Below, in pieces: positions 47,581-59,383 of a stretch of DNA of 64,000 bases. Within the stretch, counting starts at the first letter, position 1; each line of letters begins with the position of its first letter. Source of the DNA: Magicicada septendecula (Eukaryota > Arthropoda > Insecta > Hemiptera > Cicadidae); NCBI GenBank assembly GCA_034769895.1, contig CM068367.1:88843399-88907398 (forward strand), written 5' to 3'. The position numbers were made by a program, and so were the translations under genes. The notes beneath the pieces are model-generated. The model was not told the DNA's origin. It was given only the letters and a program-made list of their open reading frames with translations, and made no database searches.

Positions 47581-47787
47581 TTATTCGTTATTCGTTATAT
47601 TACTGTATATATAGTTCATAACCTTTAAATCATTATCGTCCCACGGGTCTTTATCCTGCGCCGTTTTTGCTCGTGTTATCACTTTATCACATTTTTTAAA
47701 TTTCAAAAACAACACAATACGTTTTCTCCACATACTATAGTCCTCTCCATCAAACACTGGAATTGTAATGTCATTGTACTTCGCCAT
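47581..47787 (-). pseudogene. TE-C Gag N-terminal segment
   Basis: An ATG at 47787 opens with FDGEDYSMWRKRIVLFLKF, a standard Copia Gag N-terminus. A direct duplication of 7 bp (TATTCGT at 47582-47588 and 47589-47595) shifts the frame and stops it early, separating it from the main Gag part. Confidence 0.88.
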
Positions 47788-47873
47788 TTTTCCGTATCAC
47801 AGCATGCGACAGCACAAAAAAACGATACTATACTCACTTAAACTCTTGACCACAAGTTTATTAAACCACGCAC

Positions 47874-47884
47874 CTCTGCTACCA
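47874..47884 (-). promoter_or_regulatory. TE-C primer-binding site (initiator Met tRNA)
   Basis: TGGTAGCAGAG directly follows the 5' LTR in element sense and matches the complement of the CTCTGCTACCA end of insect initiator tRNA-Met. Confidence 0.85.
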
Positions 47885-48089
47885 TGTTAAAGTGTGGATT
47901 GAAGAAATATAAGAGTTTTCAGAGTATAATAAAGTTTATTAAACCATACACAATACATACTTAATACACAGTACTACGACACGTGCTTCACTCACGGCGT
48001 CTTGTTACAAACTGAAAACTAACAAACTTATACATGCTCACGCGCATTACATATATTATACAATATAAATGTATTGCATATATCCAACA
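47885..48089 (-). repeat. TE-C 5' LTR
   Basis: 205 bp, apparently identical to the 3' LTR. Confidence 0.95.
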
Positions 48090-48094
48090 GAGGT

Positions 48095-49752
48095 AATTTG
48101 TTCAGCCTTATACAGAAGAGAGAGTAAGTATCATTATTGCCCCTCTGTTGTGACGATTTCTTCTGTATGTTGTGAAGAAATTTTCATTAACTACCCACTA
48201 CAATAAATTATAACACGTTATAATTCAATATTAATTTTCAATAATATTGCTTTATTGATTATTGACTTTTGTCTCCAGCCACCAAAATATAGGTATCACA
48301 ATTAATCTTTTAAAAAAAAAACATCATCTCGACTTTACCGAGTAAACATAGATCTGTCTAAGGAACAAAACATATATGTTGTTATTTAACCAATATTACG
48401 CTATAATAAAATACATCAGTTATTACATAATTCTTAGTAATTCCCCAGGGTTCAGGGTGAATTCTTTGTGTTATGAGAGTGTCAGAAATGGATAATTGCT
48501 ACGCTTTACAAATATCAAAAATTAATAAATAATTTTGTTTATTTTTCAAATATTATGTAGTTTCCGGAATTGCCGTAAGAGAGCAGCATGTATTTGTTTA
48601 CTTTTGAAAGGAACATATGATAAAATGAATATTTTTTGTTCTATTTCACTGTTAAAAAACGAGTTTTCTTCTGGACTTATTACGAAAAATGTTTATATTA
48701 CCTCGCTCCGTGTTGTCCTTACTGGATTGAAGTTTTATTCTGTGATGAGGTACGTCTTGCGTTATTATTTCCTTTCCGTTTAGAGTATTTTCTGATTGTC
48801 TACTGGAAGTAGGCCGAACTATATTGGATCCTCAGAATGGTTTCATCCACTGGTTTTTAATGTATAACACCATTTAATTTGGATTCCTCAGGTATAATTA
48901 GTTAGTATTCACTTTGTTTATTACTCCTGCGTGAATTTCGCCTCCTCCAACGTCCAAAAAAGGTTATTTTTTATAATTTTTGTCGCATCGTTTCTTCAAC
49001 TCTCTGGTTTAGTTCAAAATTTTTATATCTTATTAACAATACTTGTTATTTTTCATCACTCTTAGTAACACATAGTATTTTTATTATGTAGGCAGTTTGT
49101 GATTATTATAAATTTATATTTTATTTATTGAAAAATAATTCCCTTCCATTCCGGTTTATTTACTAATTTAATTTACATAATATGTTTTGGTTATTTTTTT
49201 TATGACATTGTATATAAATATTTTATCATTTTATTATCATTAAATAAATTTATATATTATTTATTTAGTCTCGAATAGTGTTCATACCCGGTACTACTTC
49301 CTGTTGTCATTTCCTTCATAGGATTATTTTAATTTTATATTATCTTTGGTAGTTAAAATTTTTATGTCTTTTAAAATTAACCCTGGGTTTTCTTACAATC
49401 TAACATAATTATTTGAAACAATATAATATTAACTTGGGTATAACAAATTGTGGTTCATACAATATAAATTACAATAAATAAATAAAATCACAAAATCAAT
49501 TAGTATTATTACATACTACTTCCATAGTTTTATCCTATCCAAAACATGCAGCACAGTTTAGTAATACATTAATTTCACTTTGGTTTTTCACCTCAATGGG
49601 TACACTAGAACTCACTTCGCACTATATACCACTCGAATTGTTTATTATGTGGAGTGATATAATTAAATTTTGAGCGAGCTTTAGTTCTACCCATTTCTGA
49701 CTTTTATTCTCATGATTTACTTTATTGGGACCGGGTTATGTACCGTTACAAT
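48095..49752. other. Right part of LTR-E, no gene
   Basis: Low-complexity AT-rich sequence without a supported reading frame. It ends ACCGTTACA at the ATAT duplication. Confidence 0.45.
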
Positions 49753-49769
49753 ATATATATTTTTTAGAA

Positions 49770-50016
49770 TGACTTTACCTCAAGATATTTTCTTCCTATT
49801 TGGAACATGTTTCGGGAAGCCTTGTTGTCCCATCTTCAGCCTTCCGAATTTTGAGCCTTGTGAGGTATTTATGTGTTGGCTGGTTGTTGCTTTGGTTTCC
49901 TGTTGGTCTCTGTAAATACCTCACAAGGCTCAAAATTCGGAAGGCTGAAGATGGGAACACAAGGCTTCCCGAAACATGTTCCAAATAGGGAGAAAACATC
50001 TTGAGGTAAAGTCATT
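49770..50016. repeat. Penelope 3' ends in inverted array (247-bp palindrome)
   Basis: Arms 49770-49871 and 49913-50016 are near-perfect inverted copies around a 41-bp spacer. Each arm reads (plus sense on the right) AAATACCTCACAAGGCTC, CTGAAGATG, a hairpin, GAAACATGTTCC and CATCTTGAGGTAAAG. This matches the 3' end of the Penelope element at 20329-20418. The spacer also matches, on the minus strand, the part just upstream of that end. The palindrome is therefore two facing Penelope 3' ends. Confidence 0.75.
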
Positions 50017-50065
50017 ATAAAATATATATTATATACATCAAGAAATGAACTGTAGCAGAAAGTGT

Positions 50066-50069
<4 letters not shown>

Positions 50070-50108
<39 letters not shown>
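50070..50108. repeat. (TA)n microsatellite at TE-D left end
   Basis: A run of about 20 TA units abuts the 5' LTR; a matching run follows the 3' LTR at 62151-62190. Confidence 0.9.
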
Positions 50109-50109
<1 letters not shown>

Positions 50110-52870
50110 CATCGCAAAATGTTACATAACCAAAATACACACCAGAAGGGTAAAATATGACACTAAAGTTATAAAGTGAATAATTGTAATGAATGTAACA
50201 AAGAAGAGAAGGGACCAGCATTGAAGAAAGAAGAGGAAGGATCCCAAGAAGCAGTGACGAATACACTGCCTGACACTACAACTTAAATACAATGACTGAC
50301 TATAACTAATGGACATGCAAAGTTCACAAATAAGCTGTCAAGTGAGCCAGTTCAAGACATTGATATGTAGAGTCTTATAATATAATAAACTAAATAACCA
50401 ATGACTTTAATAAAGTAATAACAAATAACAGAATTTTGGCTGAAAATAATAGAACATGATACATAAATAACAAAGACTATTACTATACTAGCTATAGCCA
50501 CAAAGCTATAAAAAGCTAGCTTTACCAACAAAGATGTAACAATATAGGATAAGGATAATTATAAACGGAAGCCTTATGTGTATAAGCAACTTCCTAATTA
50601 AATGAGATGTAATTAGAAATAATAATAAACAGGTAATAAACTTTGTACCATAACTGTATCTAGACCATACATAAACGAGTCTGTGTCAGTAAATTAATAG
50701 GGAAACAGGATCCCTAATTAACGTTAAATTTACAGAATAGTAAATATAATGAATAAGGTGTGAAATACCACCACTCAATTAATATTGTATGCCTTTAAAA
50801 TGAGTAGGCCATGTAAAAATGTATTTAGAGAATAAGGAATTGTCAGAATAATGTATTATCATTATTATTCCATGATTTAATATTGTTCAGCTGTAAACAG
50901 CTTTTAGTTGTAATAATGTATGTACTTTTATTCATGTAATAACGTCCCAAAAGAGAACACAAATGTAGATAATCCAATGTCAAGGATAGGAAAATAGTCG
51001 CATTTTGCATTATTAGCAGACGACACCAAGAAACCATGTTTCAAAACGGCATTTCTGTGTATTGTCAGTGAAAACTAGGTTCAAACCGGCATTAAGCCAC
51101 ATCAAAATAAAGAGCAGAACCTAAGCTTTAATTTGATGATAATAACTTAGAGATTGGAATTGTAATAATTTAATAATGAGTGTTAGCATCATTTTTTAAC
51201 CAGATTTAAGAAATTGCCGGTGAATACAAACAATAACGACAGTCGAGTACAAAGGACGCACCGGTGGTGTCTAACAAAAACATTACGTCACTATAACGGA
51301 ATTTTGTACGAATCACAAAAGCGTTTACTTAGCGAAAATTGTTCCTAACGGCGATCGAGAAGCTGGGTATATAATCAGAGGGACGCTAAAAATTTCACAT
51401 TCGCTTCATTCTTCAAGAGCTAACCAGTTGCGTCTCGGCTTGTTTTATATTTTAATAATCTACTACAGCACAATAGTAGTAAATACTTTAAATTTTATCA
51501 AAATAACTATTGGAAAGGCGATTCATCGTATAAGAGTGCATCAAAAGTTAATAGTGAATCTTTTTAAACAGTGCGTGTATTCGGAACGAGCAAATTTAAC
51601 TTAACCTGTAAAGGCTACAACCCATTATTAGTAAGAAGAGGGTTATTTCTCATTTCCAAATGCGATTAAAGTGCAGTGTGTTAGCGATCATTGTAATCCG
51701 ATCGTTAAAGTGTTCATTTTTAATCTATACGATTAAAAATCAAGGTAGTACAGTGACCAATTTCATTGTTATATAACATCCATTGATTGTAGCTATTAAC
51801 ATATTTGTACTGACGCAAAAACAATCAAACTATTCGTAGCGAACACTGTATCCATTTATTTAGAGGGTTTAATAACCCGACGTAAGAATATATGTGTTAG
51901 AATTAGTTATTACAACATTAATTAGGATATAAGCAGACGAAATTCTCGTTAACCAAATATTTAATTGCAAGTTTTTAAAGAGGCCAAAAATGAATTGCTA
52001 TCTTAGTAGCATTTATTAAAAGCAATTAATATCGTTCTATTTTGTATTTTAAAGAACTTATCCTTGAGGTATTTAGTCAATTAAGTTAAAAATTTTGTTA
52101 TTAACATAAGAGTTTTTTAGATTGTGCTTAACTGAGCTAGAGCAGTCAGTGGACGGATAACTTGAGATCCGAATTGTATTATTGTAAATGTATTATTCAA
52201 TCCAATTTTAGAGGTTATAATAAACCTATGATGTCATACAGCATTAACTTTTGTTTTCAATTATTTTAATTTAGATAAGTAACCCTCAGTATTGCATACA
52301 CTGAGGTACATTTGAAACAGAAATCTTTCAGTACACCATTTGAATTATTTTAAATGCAACAAGCATTTAAACAACAGTAAAAGTAAAAACACACAGTTAG
52401 AAAATTAGAAGTTTGTTTTTTATGGAGCATTCCTCGAAGAAAACCCATATGGCGCCCACATAACATTCAAGGTGTTATAAAACCTTGGTTATAAATTTTA
52501 GACTGGTCAAAAGGGAAACTTGACAGTTTATTCAGTGGCGGTGAACGTCTGAACATCAAGTACGACAACCAGGTACGTGAAAAGTGTTTTTTATATTAAT
52601 ATATTTGTCCAGACAATAGTTGACTTTTACGTACACTGACGACATTTTTCTAGAAGAGGAGTTCGACTTCAAGTTCGATGCTACCGTTACATTCATTAAC
52701 AGACCAGCAAATTATTATTTTATCCATAATAAATTATCACACTACAATTAAATCATATTTATCAATTATAAAAATAATTACTGCATGTAATACAAGAGAC
52801 TCCATTAAAACAATAAATCTATAAAAGGTTATATAAATTATATATAGAGGGGGAATCTATGAGTATTACA
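50105..52870 (+). repeat. TE-D 5' LTR
   Basis: This 2766-bp LTR has its first dinucleotide changed to TA within the microsatellite. A TATATAA box at 51368-51374 followed about 30 bp later by TTCATTCTTC is a likely promoter. Confidence 0.9.
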
Positions 52871-52960
52871 AAGTGGCAACCAACAGAGTGCGGCTTTAAA
52901 AATATACCAAATTAATATATTTTAATATTAAATTAGCCCGGCAAATACAATAGAACGATC

Positions 52961-54852
52961 ATGCCTCACACACATAGACACGATACTAGGTACAAGGGCA
53001 GTCAAGGAGATGGTGCACAGGCGAACACCGAAGCAAATATAGAGGTACAGGAGACACAACCAACAACCGAAATGGAAGCTGCAACCAACAATAACTTAGA
53101 AAATCAACAAGAAGGAACGCCTCTTGCAGAACCCAAGCAACCCAGACAAACTGAGAAAATCACACAAACAGGGAACGCGAACTTGTTGGAGATGATGGAA
53201 GAAACATTAAATAAAAATATTGAGTCATTGAAGGAAGATTTACATACAAAATTAGATGACAACAACAAAGCGTTGAAGGACGATTTAAGGAAGAATAACG
53301 AATCGATTAATAAAAATATAGAGTCATTGAAGGAGGATAACCGTGACCTGAATAAGAAAATGGACGATATCAACAAGAAGATGGAAGAGAATAACAAGAA
53401 AATAAACACCAAAATAGACAGAGAAATAACAGTAGTCAGAAGGGAGGTTGCAGAAGTATATGAGAGATGTGAACAATACAACCAAGAGCTACAGCATACT
53501 AGAGAAGAGGTTGATGGGCGGATCAACAGTATAGAAGAAATTAATGAAGCCCGAATCGAGTCTCTGAAGAAGATGAGCCAGGACGAGATCAAACGAGTAA
53601 GAACGGACGTGGGAGAAAGATGTGAGGAAATAGACGCATCAGTGAACAACATAAGAACCCTGACCGTCAACAACAAAGAAAAAATCGAAGAGTTACGTCA
53701 ACGGGAGATCCTACAAATACGCGAAGAACTCGAAACCATTCGTAACCGACCAGCACAAGGTCCATACCTGCAACCCATGGACAACCGCGATATTATCAAC
53801 TTCAAAAATTATAAAAAGAACCCGATCGAATTTCTGGAACGAGTAGAGGAAAATCTGACCAGAATCCGGGAAAGCAGATGGACGGTAATACACAGTTTGA
53901 TCGACGAGTATTTCAAGGAAATACACGATAACTGATAGACTGCAACCCGCCACGAGATCCAAAGTTACGAGGAGTTCAAGACGCTGTTCAGGGCCAAATA
54001 CTGGTCGGAGTCTACTCAAAACATAGTACGGGATGATATGTCACGGCAAATACGACGCCAGTCGAGGAACAACTTCAACTTCTTACTTCATTGGTAAGGT
54101 ATGTTTGGCCAGAAACCTTAAACCAAGAATACGAGAGGAGTGCCTGGTTACCAAGCTAGCCTATCATTATGAGGAGGGAGTAGCAAGATCACGACAATGG
54201 GGGCAGATAAAAACTGTCCAAGCCATGGCAGCACTGCTCGAGGATAACGAACATGAGGGCTACTATAAAGGAGCCGTAAAAGGAATGACAACTTCCAAGA
54301 CAGAAATAATAGCCAAAATAATAATAACAACCCTAACTTCCGGAATTACCGAAGTAATTATAATAATTACAATAATAATGTAAATCAAAATAATGAGAAC
54401 AATTATCGACCAGATAATCAGGGTAATAACAATTACACTGGTAATAATAACAATAATACGAGACGGCTGCAAAATCATAATAACAACCCCAACCGACCAC
54501 AGAACCAAGGTGGAAACAACCAACCCCAGCAATATAGAAGGGCCAATTATGTCCAGGCCAATAATGAGCAGGGAAAAAGGCGGTATTATCCAAGGCGCCG
54601 TAGCTTCAACGGACATGATGACGAGGAGTACCAGCGCGAAGACAGGAGAAGCTCACAGGGCGGACAACGAAGGAGCAGGAGTATTGAAGGCGACAGCCGA
54701 AACAATGATTATCGGCCCCAAGTACATTTCATACCAAACAATGACCAGAATCACCATGGGGGACGGCCCGATATGGAGGAGAGGAGTCAGTTAAACACAC
54801 CGGACAGACGCGAAGAAGAGAATGAACTCTCTTTAAACGCATCACAGCAGTG
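52961..54852 (+). pseudogene. TE-D gag, decayed
   Basis: An ATG at 52961 opens 324 codons. An Asn/Lys/Glu-rich coiled coil occupies residues about 75-250, then the capsid starts with NRDIINFKNYKKNPIEFLER. Two adjacent stops at 53933-53938 interrupt it. The capsid continues with SYEEFKTLFRAKYWSE, and after a shift near 54030 with FIGKVCLARNLKPRI and ECLVTKLAYHYEEGVARSRQ. A further shift near 54262 leads to an Asn/Arg-rich tail, probably RNA-binding, ending at 54852. No CCHC knuckle is visible. It is the best guide to what the capsid of TE-A looked like before its replacement. Confidence 0.85.
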
Positions 54853-54944
54853 AGAAACCAATTAGACCCCTGCTGAACCATTCTATTGGGTGCAATTACA
54901 AACCGACTTCGAACAAAACCATAACAATAATAAGAAGTCACTAT

Positions 54945-55589
54945 TTGAAAAATATCAGACAAGAACTGCTTGAAGAGGAAGAAGTTGACCACCACCAATG
55001 TAACAATGACATAGCATATGTGACTGCCAAGATAAACGGGGTGGCCACCACATTGATGCTCGACACGGGTGCAAATGTCTCTTTGATTGATAGCACCGAA
55101 ATCAACCGCATACAGGAAGAAAGTAAATCGGTAATACCAACCCTACCGATTAACAATATAATATTAGTGGGAGCGACTGGACGACAGAATAAAACTGTCA
55201 AGAAACAGGACAATCCTGAAGTGACCAGTCATGGAGTCAAGATCCCAATGATATTTTTGGTAGCTAACGGATTACCATTTCGCAGTTTAATTGGCTGCGA
55301 CATCCTGCGGAAATACTCAGCAATTATTGACATGAGTAGGGAAAAAATAACTCTGAGTACACCAGATTTGGAATGGACGGCTGAGATCATTGGGAGTAAG
55401 GAAGCTCCTCAAGACCGCACCATTTTCCATATAAGAGAAGTGCTAAATCCTAGATATCAGACACCTACGGAAGAAGTTGAGTGTCAACCAAACAATGACA
55501 TTTTGTGGGATGAAAAATCAAAGAAATCCGCCAATTTAAGTCAACCACAAGAGACCATTCACCAAACCCAGACCAAATTGAAATGTTGA
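54945..55589 (+). pseudogene. TE-D pol, protease region
   Basis: This + strand frame carries MLDTGANVSLIDS, the aspartic protease active site, and a flap-like stretch with GVKIPMIFLVANGLPFRSLIG. It ends at TGA 55587-55589 as the RT frame begins. The protease would cut Gag and Pol. In intact relatives the frame would continue into RT, so this is a shift or stop. Confidence 0.8.
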
Positions 55590-56332
55590 TCAAAATATAC
55601 AACAGATACCGGCATGTATTCTCAGACATCCCGGGGAAGGTAAAAAATTACCAATGTGTGTTGAAATTTAAAGAACCCGTAAATTTTAATTGGAAGTCGT
55701 ACCCAATTGCTTATTCTTTAAAAGAAGCAGTTAGTACCGAGATTAACCAATTATTAAAAGATGACATTATTGAGTGCAGTCAGTCACCTTATACTAGCCC
55801 TATTGTAGCTATAAAAAAGAAGAACGGGAAAGTGAGACTTTGCCTAGATGCTAGGGAGATTAATAAAAACCTGATTAATGACCGAACATCTCCTGGCGAA
55901 ATAGAGGAAATTTTAAAGAAGTTTCATGGCACACAATTTATTAGTTCATGGGACACCGTCTGCGGATACTGGCAGGTGGAACTGCACCCCCACAGCCGAA
56001 AATACGTGGTCTTTATTTTCGAAGGGCGCAACTACCATTTCAAACGATTGCCCTTCGGATTAGTGAACTCTGTAGCAATATTTATTCAGTGTATGGACCA
56101 AGTATTAGGCCAAGAAGCTCTCCAGTTCACTACCATTTATGTAGATGATCTACTCATAACGTCTACCAACTGGGAAGAACATTGTAATAGAATAAACCAT
56201 GTGTTGAACAAACTGTCAGAAAACAACATCACATTGAAACTTGAAAAATCACAACTGATAGCTAAAGAAGTACAATTTTTAGGTTTCCAATTAACAGAAC
56301 TTGGAATAACACCATCTAAGGAAAAAATATAA
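55583..56332 (+). pseudogene. TE-D reverse transcriptase
   Basis: It carries NGKVRLCLDAREINK, WDTVCGYWQVEL, FKRLPFGL, the catalytic IYVDDLLITS and EVQFLGFQL, and then stops at TAA 56330. The thumb continues in the same frame with LQSFLGLCNYYRKFQNNY. Catalytic aspartates are intact. The single stop makes the copy inactive without read-through. Confidence 0.88.
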
Positions 56333-57610
56333 TCCATACAACAATTCCCCACCCCAAGAAACAAAAAACAATTACAGTCTTTTTTAGGCCTGTGCAATTA
56401 TTATCGCAAATTCCAAAATAACTATTCGGAATTAACTACAAAATTATCACCACAATTATCTTCAAAGGACAAATGGACATGGGGACCAACTCAAGACACG
56501 GTGTTCCAACAAATTAAAACCAAATTCCTAGATACCGTAATGCTACGTCACCCAGATTTCAATAAACCTTTTTACCTAAATTGTGACGCAAGTGACATCA
56601 GTTTATGGTCTACACTATACCAAGAGGATGAAGATGGGAACCATCTGGTTATAAGCTTCGCCAGTAGAACACTGAACAAATGCGAACGAAATTACAATGT
56701 GACAGAAAAAGAACTGTTAAGTGTTGTATTTGCCTGCGGAAAATTCCGGACCTATATTTTAGGATATTCAATAACGGTACGGACAGACCACAAGTCCATA
56801 TCATTCCTAAAGAACTGTAAATTAAGCCACGGTCGATTTACAAGATGGACCCTAGTCTTACAAGAGTATAACATCAGTTGGGAGTACATTCCAGGCAAAA
56901 AGAATATAGCAGCAGACGTATTGTCACGCATAAACATAACTAATCAGACCTATGAAGGAGAGAAGGAAACGATTACAAAAGTCTATCACATCATTAAGAG
57001 TCGGTCAGACTTAGAAGAAGAAATAGTTCAAGAAATAGAGCAACACCAGAAGCAAGACAGCAAATTAATGCAAATCCATCAGAGACTAAGTGTACAAGAC
57101 AGTAGGGTAATACAATACTGTTGTTTACACCACAATTTGTTATTCATTAAAACAAAATACCATAACAATATTTGGAAATTGGTAATACCCAAAACATTAG
57201 AAAAAGAAATCATAACAGATTATCACATACGTTATGGACACATGGGAGCACTTAAAGTGGTAAGAGCACTGGAAGAACACCTGTACATTAAGGACATAAA
57301 CAGAAGAGTGCGTAATTATATCAGGAGTTGCCAAATATGTCAACTAGTGAAATGCACCAACGAAAAGAAAGATGGACTAATGATACCTATAACTTCATCA
57401 GACAAGTTAGAAAAAGTTTTCGTAGACATCTGCGGTCCATTCCTTAGAAGTGGAGGTAGACATCAGTATAAGTACCTCATAATAATTTTCGACCATTACA
57501 CAAAATTCACGAAGTTATACCCACTAAATCATGCCACCACAAATAAGATACTCAACATAATTATACAAAACTATATACCTAAGTGGGAAGTCCGAAAACT
57601 ATCATAACGG
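56333..57610 (+). pseudogene. TE-D RT thumb, RNase H and integrase first half
   Basis: After the RT thumb, RNase H shows NCDASDISLW, NVTEKELLSVVFA, RTDHKSI and NIAADVLSRI, so its four acidic residues are present. The integrase follows with the zinc-binding IRYGHMGALK ... CQICQ and the first catalytic Asp in FVDICGPF. The frame runs to 57607, where a shift occurs. Confidence 0.88.
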
Positions 57611-58230
57611 GTCATGGTACCCAGTTCAAAGGTAAAAGATGGAAGGACACACTACTGGATCATGGGGTAAAAACTTATAAAACCTCAGTATACCATCCCA
57701 GCAGTAACCCGTCCGAAAGAGTGCTGAGAGAAGTTGGGAGAATTCTCGGGACATATTGTTCCAACCAACAAAGGAAGTGGAGTGAGTATATATCAGCAGC
57801 AGCAGATTTCATAAATCTAGCTCACCACCAATCCATAGAAACCACACCTTATAATGCCATGTTTGAGAAACCTCCACCATGAGAAATCAGTGACATTATT
57901 AAGTTTCCACAAAGCCAGGAATACCAATTCGAAAAAATCCAATTCCATAATAAGATTGTCGAGAAGCTAGAACAAAGGAGAAGAAAGTACCAAAACAAGG
58001 TACCATCGAAAATCATACAGTACCAAGTAGGTGATAAGATACTACTTAAGAATAGAGAATTACCCAGTACAATGGAGGGTATCACGAAGAAACTGCTGTT
58101 ACTGTATACAGGTCCGTATACAATAACAAAAAAACAATCAGAACAATACTTATGAAATTTCTGACCCAATAAGTAAGAAAATAAAGGGTACATTTAACCA
58201 AGCATCTTTGAAAAAATATTATGTATAATG
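57583..58230 (+). pseudogene. TE-D integrase second half
   Basis: The integrase continues in another frame with GHGTQFKGKRW, where the second catalytic Asp expected before HGTQF has become Gly (GGT at 57610-57612), and the Glu in NPSERVLREVGR is kept. After a stop at 57882 it goes on with VGDKILLKNREL and LLYTGPYTI, the C-terminal domain. Near 58140-58228 only broken frames of the final tail remain, ending at the KKYYV-like end. Confidence 0.85.
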
Positions 58231-59383
58231 AAAACTATCATGAGATATAAAATGTCATAATATCTACAGTACCATGATATATAATACTATAAGCAGAAAT
58301 TAATAAAATGACTCCAAGAAAATGTAATTGACTCATAATGAGCCCAATAGAATGGTGAAAGTGAGAAAACCCCAGATAATCCAGAATAAATGTTAACCAT
58401 CCAACATTTGAAGGAGTAGAGAAGAAAACCACCACAGAGAATATTATATAAGAGAAGGCTATAATAAAAGGAAGGATAAAGAAGAATTATGTGAACCTAA
58501 TTAAAGGAAACTAAACAACAGAAAGTGTTAAAAACCAGTGTATAAACAGTGTTAAAAGTAAATTATGGTGAAACTAAAGAAGAATTTAAGAACTAACTAC
58601 ATAATTATATAATGAGGAATTTAAGTGTGTAAATTAAAAACATTGAAACAACCAAAACGACGTACAACCTAGTATTGATGAATAGCAGCAGAGCTGATAA
58701 ATAATATAACAAATATGTCAAGTTATAAATAATAATGACCTGTGAAGAGAAGTATGGTAAATAAAATGATAAATCATTAGCAGTGATAATAATGAAACCT
58801 CTAATCCCTTGAGTATTCTAATGAATATGATGTCTTATATTGAAAAAATAAATGATATATTATGTTTTATATGTTGTGATAGCGCAACTGTTGTTATGTG
58901 CAACTTTTTATTGTCCCAGACAGAGATGAAGATTCCTCTGATTCTGTGGGTGTATAGAATCGGCGGAGAATGGATGCCAAATAGAGCCCCTCTGACTCCG
59001 AACCCGCTATAAATGTTAGGGAATTGTAATATGTCAAGGATTAATTCAACAACTGTGAGGTAAATGAAAGAACAAAGGAGTTTGTCACAAGAATCAAGAT
59101 ATGTATAATGTAAAGAAAAAATGTATTATTGAAAAATCAAGGAAATTGTTAATTTAAGAACTAAGATATGATATAACTCAATGACTAAGAGTATAAAAAA
59201 CTTGAACAATACTAGTAAGCTGAAAATAATACTAGCAGAGAACTCAGTCTAGATCAACACACCAACAGACTATTGAACTTAATGCAGATAGAAGCAGTAA
59301 TATTATAATTAAACAAAATAAAGTGAAAATTTCTTCAAACTATAAAACTTTTCTCAAATTATCAATTTTGAGAGGGGAGTATA
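58231..59383 (+). other. TE-D 3' untranslated region
   Basis: AT-rich sequence without a gene. It shares segments with the TE-A 3' region (near 58400 and 58900-59030) and ends in GAGAGGGGAG, a polypurine tract just before the 3' LTR. Confidence 0.6.

Larger units (their letters stand above)
43597..48089 (-). mobile_element. TE-C: Ty1/Copia element, 4.49 kb
   Basis: The 205-bp LTRs at 43597-43801 and 47885-48089 appear identical and have TGTT...AACA ends. The 5-bp duplication GAGGT lies at 43592-43596 and 48090-48094. In element sense, the primer-binding site TGGTAGCAGAG (47874-47884) is complementary to the 3' end of initiator tRNA-Met as known from Drosophila. A short purine tract AAGGAGGCG lies at 43802-43810. 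It encodes gag and a full pol, with three frame breaks. Identical LTRs imply very recent insertion. Confidence 0.95.
43418..49752 (+). repeat. LTR-E: solo LTR of about 1.84 kb, split by TE-C
   Basis: The left end TGTAACGTGCTAC and right end ATGTACCGTTACA form TG...CA termini. ATAT duplications flank it at 43414-43417 and 49753-49756, inside a (TA)n run. Removing TE-C and one copy of its duplication leaves 1837 bp. TATAAATA at 43518 suggests a + strand promoter. No internal region or second LTR is present, so it is a solo LTR. The right end resembles the LTR terminus of TE-B. Confidence 0.6.

Noticed and set aside
54263..54616. Hydrophobic antisense frame that could look like a membrane protein
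   Set aside because: It is the reverse of the Asn-rich TE-D Gag tail; AAT/AAC codons read backwards give Ile/Val/Leu runs.
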